This document shows, one piece after another, positions 59,725 to 64,000 of a stretch of 64,000 nt of DNA (positions are counted from its first letter, which is position 1; the number at the start of each line of letters is the position of its first letter). The stretch is taken from NCBI RefSeq assembly GCF_000422725.1, contig NZ_KE383911.1:62001-126000 (forward strand), read 5' to 3'. The position numbers and the translations under genes are program-made. The DNA is from Flavobacterium subsaxonicum WB 4.1-42 = DSM 21790. Its GTDB lineage: Bacteria; Bacteroidota; Bacteroidia; Flavobacteriales; Flavobacteriaceae. The notes under the pieces were generated by a model. It had not been told where the DNA came from, ran no database searches, and saw only the letters and a program-made list of their open reading frames with translations.

Positions 59725-60648
59725 ATGTTTGATATAGCTGTAATACTAATTCATTATAACTCCGGTACGCTTACCCAAAATTGCATACAATCTATTGTAA
59801 GCAGTACATCGGCAACATGCAATTATCAGATAATAGTTATAGACAACAACTCAGAATACGCTGATTATGTACAGCTTAAAAATTGGTGCGATGCACAAAG
59901 CCTGCCCAATTTGCAACTGGTGCGCAGCCGTATAAACACCGGTTTTGGCGGGGGTAATATGCTGGGCGTTCAGTATGCCAATGCGCGCTATCTGGCGGTT
60001 GTAAACAACGATACGGTTTTAAAAACAGACTGCCTTACCATCTTAAAATCTGCGCTGGAGCAAGACAGTACAATGGGGCTTGTGGGCGGACAAAGCTTTA
60101 AGGGCAACGACGCTTTTTTAACCTCTATGGATCATTTTGCATCGCCGGCACGCGAAATCTTAGGTCGTAAGTTTCTGGAAACCATTAACAGCAAACGTTA
60201 TCCGAAAAGGAAAAAACTGTACGACCAGCCGGTTAAGGTAGATTTTGTGTCGGGCAGCTTTATGCTAATCAGGTCAGCCGATTTTAATGCCATTGGCGGT
60301 TTTGATACCAACATATTTTTATACTACGAAGAGACCGATCTTTGCAAACGCCTTAAGGCATACGGCAAAAATGCCTACCTTATACCGGCAGCACAATTTA
60401 TACACTATCATGGTGCAAGCACGCAAAAATCTATCGCCATAAAAAAAGAGCTTAAAATATCATTGCTGTACGTGCTGCGAAAGCATTATGGCATATTTGG
60501 CCGCCTTAGCGTGCTTAGCTTTATGCTTGTAAAATATTTTTTTAGCAGTATTGTAAAGCCAAAAAACTGGAGCCTGTTCTTTTTACTCTTAAAGGGAGCA
60601 CCCATCTCATCATCATTAAAAACAAAGCAATTGCTTTCCGAAAAATAA
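59725..60648 (+). CDS. GT2 glycosyltransferase (rhamnosyltransferase-like)
   Basis: 307 residues. GT-A fold: AVILIHYNSGTLTQNCIQSI at the start, VIDNNSEYADY, the metal site in VVNNDTVLK (~95), and SGSFMLIRSADFNAIGGFDT plus the typical YYEETDLCKRLKAYG (~210). A C-terminal ~60 residues with a hydrophobic helix may anchor it. Acceptor and sugar unknown. 45 bp after the GT4 gene. Confidence 0.88.
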   Translation: MFDIAVILIHYNSGTLTQNCIQSIVSSTSATCNYQIIVIDNNSEYADYVQLKNWCDAQSLPNLQLVRSRINTGFGGGNMLGVQYANARYLAVVNNDTVLKTDCLTILKSALEQDSTMGLVGGQSFKGNDAFLTSMDHFASPAREILGRKFLETINSKRYPKRKKLYDQPVKVDFVSGSFMLIRSADFNAIGGFDTNIFLYYEETDLCKRLKAYGKNAYLIPAAQFIHYHGASTQKSIAIKKELKISLLYVLRKHYGIFGRLSVLSFMLVKYFFSSIVKPKNWSLFFLLLKGAPISSSLKTKQLLSEK

Positions 60649-60656
60649 TTTATCCT

Positions 60657-61757
60657 ATGATAAAATTTCTCGACCTGCAAAAAATAAACCTCCTGCACGG
60701 GCAGGAAATAGAAGACCGCCTGATTAAAACCTTCAGGAGTGGCTGGTATCTTTTAGGCGAAGAAGTTAAGGGTTTCGAGAAAAACCTGTCCGCTTACATT
60801 GGCTGCAGGCATGCCATTGGTGTAGCTAATGGTTTAGATGCCCTGCGCCTCATTTTTAAAGCGTATATAGAGTTAGGTGTTATGCAACCGGGAGATGAAG
60901 TTATTTTACCCGCCAACACCTACATAGCCTCTGTACTTGCCATAACCGATAATAATCTGGTTCCCGTTTTAGTTGAGCCAACTATTGAAACGTACAACAT
61001 AGACATCGCCAAGATTGAAGAAAAAATAACCCCTAAAACAAAGGCTATCATGGTAGTCCATTTGTATGGGCAGGTAGTTTTTTCGGAGGAATTAAAAGAC
61101 CTGGCCGATAAGCACAACCTCAAAATAATTGAAGATAACGCACAGGCCATTGGTGCGCAATGCAACGGTATTAAAACCGGTAACCTGGGCGATGCTGCGG
61201 GCTTTAGCTTTTATCCTGGCAAGAATTTAGGTGCTTTAGGCGATGCCGGTGCGGTTACCACTAACAATGATGCGCTGGCAAAAATCATACGTGCACTGGC
61301 CAATTACGGGTCGGATACTAAATACGTCAACAAATATCAGGGGTTGAATTCCAGATTAGACGAAATTCAGGCAGCCGTGCTGGATGTTAAGCTCAGGTAC
61401 CTGGATACCGAAAACCTGCGCCGCAGGCAAATAGCCGATTATTATCTTACCAACATTACCAACCCTAAAATAAAACTGCCGCAACGCCCTGTAGACGATT
61501 TAGCACATGTATGGCACGTTTTTGTGGTGCGTACAAAGGAACGTGACAGGTTGCAACGCTTTTTAGCTGCCGCTGATATACAGACGCTTATACATTATCC
61601 TATTCCCATTCATAAACAAGAGGCATATATTAATTTAAGTGCCTTATCTTTGCCCATTACAGAACAAATTCACCGCGAAGTACTAAGCCTGCCTATAAGC
61701 CCCGTGCTTACAGATTTAGAAGTTACCAAAGTTGTGGATGTTTTAAACACTTACTAA
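60657..61757 (+). CDS. DegT/DnrJ/EryC1/StrS PLP aminotransferase for nucleotide amino-sugars
   Basis: 366 residues. Fold type I aminotransferase: GVANGLDALRLIFKAY (~54), LPANTYIASVLAI (~80), EDNAQAIGAQCNG (~158) and PLP Lys in GFSFYPGKNLGALGDAG (~181-197). Closest in feel to the QdtB/FdtB group that makes 3-amino-3,6-dideoxyhexoses. No matching ketoisomerase or acetyltransferase gene is in the window, so the full pathway is elsewhere or the donor differs. The stop overlaps the following gene's start. Confidence 0.9.
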   Translation: MIKFLDLQKINLLHGQEIEDRLIKTFRSGWYLLGEEVKGFEKNLSAYIGCRHAIGVANGLDALRLIFKAYIELGVMQPGDEVILPANTYIASVLAITDNNLVPVLVEPTIETYNIDIAKIEEKITPKTKAIMVVHLYGQVVFSEELKDLADKHNLKIIEDNAQAIGAQCNGIKTGNLGDAAGFSFYPGKNLGALGDAGAVTTNNDALAKIIRALANYGSDTKYVNKYQGLNSRLDEIQAAVLDVKLRYLDTENLRRRQIADYYLTNITNPKIKLPQRPVDDLAHVWHVFVVRTKERDRLQRFLAAADIQTLIHYPIPIHKQEAYINLSALSLPITEQIHREVLSLPISPVLTDLEVTKVVDVLNTY

Positions 61758-62332
61758 TGAGCACACCCGATATTAATACAGAAGTACACAATGCCTTTGA
61801 GGCGATAAAAAACGGTGGTATAATTCTTTATCCTACCGATACCGTTTGGGGCATTGGCTGCGATGCCACCAACCCCGATGCTGTTAAAAAAATATACGAC
61901 CTTAAACAGCGCATGGAAAGCAAAAGCATGATAGTGCTTATGAACAGCGACCGCATGATGCACAATGTGTTTAAGGAAATTCCGGAAGTGGCGTGGCAGT
62001 TAATCGATTTATCTGAAAAACCTACCACCCTTGTGCTGGATAACCCGCGCAATGTGGCGCCTAACCTTATAGCACCGGATAAAACACTTGGCGTTAGGCT
62101 GGTAAAAGACCCATTTTGCTTTAAGCTTATGGAGCGCATGAAAAAACCACTGGTCAGCACATCGGCAAACATAAGCGGCAGGCCTACCCCTAATTCTTTT
62201 AAAGAAATTGACCATCATATTTTGGACGGCGTAGACTATATTGTAAATTTGCAGCACGATAAAATTGCCGCAAAACCATCTACCATTATAAAACTTGGTA
62301 ACGATTTGACGGTGAAAGTGATACGACCTTAA
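61757..62332 (+). CDS. tsaC: L-threonylcarbamoyladenylate synthase (YrdC/Sua5 family)
   Basis: Makes threonylcarbamoyl-AMP from threonine, bicarbonate and ATP for t6A37 of tRNA. 191 residues, YrdC-domain length. Visible: LYPTDTVWGIGCDATNPDAV (~23-42), IYDLKQRMESKSMIVL (Lys/Arg substrate site) and PLVSTSANISGRPTP (~132). It overlaps the DegT gene and the CCA gene (both TAATG), so a tRNA-modification gene is translationally joined to a sugar aminotransferase upstream, and to another tRNA gene downstream. A YciO-like relative cannot be fully excluded. Confidence 0.88.
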   Translation: MSTPDINTEVHNAFEAIKNGGIILYPTDTVWGIGCDATNPDAVKKIYDLKQRMESKSMIVLMNSDRMMHNVFKEIPEVAWQLIDLSEKPTTLVLDNPRNVAPNLIAPDKTLGVRLVKDPFCFKLMERMKKPLVSTSANISGRPTPNSFKEIDHHILDGVDYIVNLQHDKIAAKPSTIIKLGNDLTVKVIRP

Positions 62333-63759
62333 TGAAAAAGACCACCCATAAAGAAGCGTTAGATAACAAAATTTTTAAAATAACCTCGCAGGCCGCAACC
62401 CAGCTTAACGTAAAAAGTTATGTTATTGGCGGGTTTGTAAGGGATTTTTTGTTGCAGCGCGACTTTAAAAAAGATATAGATATTGTAGCCGTTGGCAGCG
62501 GTATAGCGCTTGCCCAGGAGGTATCTTCCTTATTGCCTAACAAACCAAAAGTGCAGGTTTTTAAAACCTATGGCACTGCCATGCTTTGTTTTGAAGGTAT
62601 TGATATTGAATTTGTTGGCGCCCGAAAAGAATCGTACAGCACCGATAGCCGCAACCCTGTTGTGGAAACCGGTACGCTGGAAGACGACCAGAACCGCCGC
62701 GATTTTACCATTAACGCCCTGGCACTGTCTTTAGATGAGGCTGATTATGGTACACTGGTAGATCCGTTTAACGGGATAGAAGACCTTAAGAACAAGATAA
62801 TCCGTACGCCTTTAGACCCGGATATTACGTATTCTGATGATCCGTTACGCATGATGCGCGCCATTCGTTTTGCCACGCAATTGGGTTTTACCATCGAGGC
62901 CGAATCGCTTACGGCTATAGGGCGCAATAAAGAGCGTATAAAAATTATTACCGGCGAGCGTATTGTAGACGAGCTTAACAAGATACTGTCGGCTGCTGTG
63001 CCGTCGGTTGGGTTTAAGCTGCTGCACCAAACCGGTCTGCTTCACATCATAATGCCCGAACTTACCAACCTGCAAGGCGTTGAAGAGGTTGAGGGCCAAA
63101 CGCATAAGGATAATTTTTTCCACACCCTTGAGGTGGTCGATAATATTGCCCAGAATACCGATGATGTATGGCTACGATGGGCTGCCCTGTTGCACGATAT
63201 TGGCAAGGCTCCCACAAAAAAATTTAGCAAAAAAGTGGGGTGGACCTTTCACGGTCACGAATTTGTGGGTGGCAAAATGGTTAAAAAACTGTTTGAACGC
63301 CTGCACATGCCGCTTAACCATAAAATGAAGTTTGTCTCTAAAATGGTGATGCTCAGCTCGCGCCCTATTGTTTTGGCGCAGGATATTATTACAGATTCGG
63401 CTGTACGCAGATTAGTTTTTGATGCCGGCGAAGATGTAGAGAGCCTGATGACGCTTTGCGAAGCCGATATTACCACCAAGAACCCTAATAAGTTTAAAAA
63501 ATACCACAATAACTTTAAGATTGTACGCCAAAAAATTGTGGAGGTAGAAGAGCGCGACCACGTTCGTAATTTTCAGCCGCCAATATCGGGCGAAGAGATC
63601 ATGGCTACCTTTAACATCAAACCGTCTAAGGAAATTGGCATCTTAAAAGAAGCCATTAAAGAGGCTATTTTAGAAGGCGAAATACCTAATGAGTACCAGG
63701 CCGCCCACGATTACATGATGGAAAGGGCTAAGAAGTTGGGACTTGTAGTTGTTGATTAG
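62332..63759 (+). CDS. cca: CCA-adding tRNA nucleotidyltransferase with HD domain
   Basis: 475 residues. Class II nucleotidyltransferase head: VIGGFVRDFLLQRDFKKDID with the two metal Asp in D-I-D, FVGARKESY, and the motif RRDFTINALALSL (~122). Neck with LRMMRAIRFATQLGF, then an HD phosphohydrolase-like domain (WAALLHDIGKAPTKK, ~280) and a helical tail. Could be a CCA enzyme or a poly(A) polymerase of the same family; as the only one seen, CCA maturation is the likelier role. Starts at the preceding stop (TAATG). Confidence 0.9.
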   Translation: MKKTTHKEALDNKIFKITSQAATQLNVKSYVIGGFVRDFLLQRDFKKDIDIVAVGSGIALAQEVSSLLPNKPKVQVFKTYGTAMLCFEGIDIEFVGARKESYSTDSRNPVVETGTLEDDQNRRDFTINALALSLDEADYGTLVDPFNGIEDLKNKIIRTPLDPDITYSDDPLRMMRAIRFATQLGFTIEAESLTAIGRNKERIKIITGERIVDELNKILSAAVPSVGFKLLHQTGLLHIIMPELTNLQGVEEVEGQTHKDNFFHTLEVVDNIAQNTDDVWLRWAALLHDIGKAPTKKFSKKVGWTFHGHEFVGGKMVKKLFERLHMPLNHKMKFVSKMVMLSSRPIVLAQDIITDSAVRRLVFDAGEDVESLMTLCEADITTKNPNKFKKYHNNFKIVRQKIVEVEERDHVRNFQPPISGEEIMATFNIKPSKEIGILKEAIKEAILEGEIPNEYQAAHDYMMERAKKLGLVVVD

Positions 63760-63807
63760 TTTAGAGTTTTGGGTTACGGATTGTGAGTTGCATCCTACTC
63801 CGGCACT

Positions 63808-63877
63808 GTCATTGCGAGGAACGAAGCAATCTCATTGCTGTATTAGATTGCCGCGGTCGTGCCTCCCTCGCAATGAC
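63808..63877. repeat. GTCATTGCGAGG palindrome
   Basis: GTCATTGCGAGGAACGAAGC followed by AATCT, and after 14 bp the inverse AGATTGCCGCGGTCGTGCCT continuing into CCCTCGCAATGAC. Same family as 29421-29523 but with arms in the opposite order. Located in the ~240-bp region after cca, which contains no gene. Confidence 0.8.
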
Positions 63878-63960
63878 TACGCGTGAAAAACGAAAATGAT
63901 AGCAATTCGAATAAAACGAACGCAGTGATCATAGGCTACAAAATGACTTTTATCATTTTA

Positions 63961-63990
63961 TACCTGCAACGCCTTTTAGACCTTGCGGGA
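63961..63990. repeat. Degenerate partial copy of the ACCTACAAGGT repeat
   Basis: ACCTGCAACGCCTTTTAGAC continuing into CTTGCGGG matches one half of the element at 44298-44383. It runs close to the window end, so its full extent is unseen. Confidence 0.5.
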
Positions 63991-64000
63991 AATTAAAACC

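Noticed and set aside
1..64000. Prophage, integrated plasmid, secretion system or defence island
   Set aside because: No integrase, phage structural, conjugation, restriction or nuclease-defence genes were recognised; only the small toxin-antitoxin patch at 12.2-12.7 kb looks acquired.

Overview
The window is a 64-kb stretch of a Flavobacteriaceae (Bacteroidota) chromosome, most like Flavobacterium or a close relative. This rests on the gene content (malate:quinone oxidoreductase, OstA-like LPS-transport protein, flavobacterial YidC with a large periplasmic domain, DUF349 and MORN-like YwqK proteins), on many gene starts preceded by the Bacteroidota -7 box TAnnTTTG, and on GTCATTCTGAG-type and GTCATTGCGAGG-type intergenic repeats. 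Most of it is ordinary chromosomal core. No prophage, CRISPR array, rRNA or tRNA gene was seen.

Layout. 1-2.8 kb: the tail of a secreted protein, a small secreted protein, and an SRPBCC/GyrI-like protein with a Thr/Pro/Lys tail. 2.8-8.1 kb (minus): acyltransferase, TatD-type hydrolase and TcdA, then a lipoprotein, MnmA and a MORN-like protein. 8.4-12 kb (minus): pyrG-yidC. 12.2-13.1 kb: a small accessory patch with a toxin-antitoxin operon whose ParE-like toxin is frameshifted, and a DUF3820 gene. 13.2-18.4 kb (minus): OsmC, a LysM/periplasmic-binding hybrid, a small LysM protein and an S9 peptidase. 18.6-26.6 kb: an RDD membrane protein divergent from a tight SpoIIM / membrane protein / DUF4129 / DUF4350 / MoxR / DUF58 operon and a lipoprotein. 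26.6-35.5 kb (plus): rRNA methyltransferase, two tandem secreted paralogues, cupin, ArsR plus SDR, Rsh, a Fur-type regulator and purA. 35.8-44.3 kb (plus): OstA-like protein, class III aminotransferase, TPR protein, aroE and a DUF349 protein. 44.4-53.8 kb: HAD hydrolase, APH-type kinase, a tandem ABC ATPase, several small proteins, a secreted M48-like protease, mqo, ruvX and a methyltransferase. 53.9-63.8 kb: dapD leading into a surface-polysaccharide/LPS-core locus (GT2-GT9 fusion, CDP-glycerol phosphotransferase-type enzyme, LPS kinase, GT4, GT2, DegT aminotransferase), then a threonylcarbamoyl-AMP synthase and a CCA-adding enzyme.

Themes. Envelope building recurs: YidC, LysM proteins, the MoxR/DUF58 membrane operon, OstA, DapD and the glycan locus. 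tRNA maturation recurs too: MnmA, TcdA, the t6A precursor enzyme and the CCA enzyme.

The least-explained signals are non-coding. Two 175-bp elements at 8.2 and 47.8 kb share a conserved outer stem and inner hairpin, while their middle stem differs in sequence but keeps its pairing, which suggests a selected RNA or DNA fold. A 160-bp element with 14-bp terminal inverted repeats and nested hairpins sits at 26.6 kb. The pyrG leader starts near a T-run, a terminator-like hairpin lies just before the DUF3820 gene, and another sits in the leader of the SDR gene.
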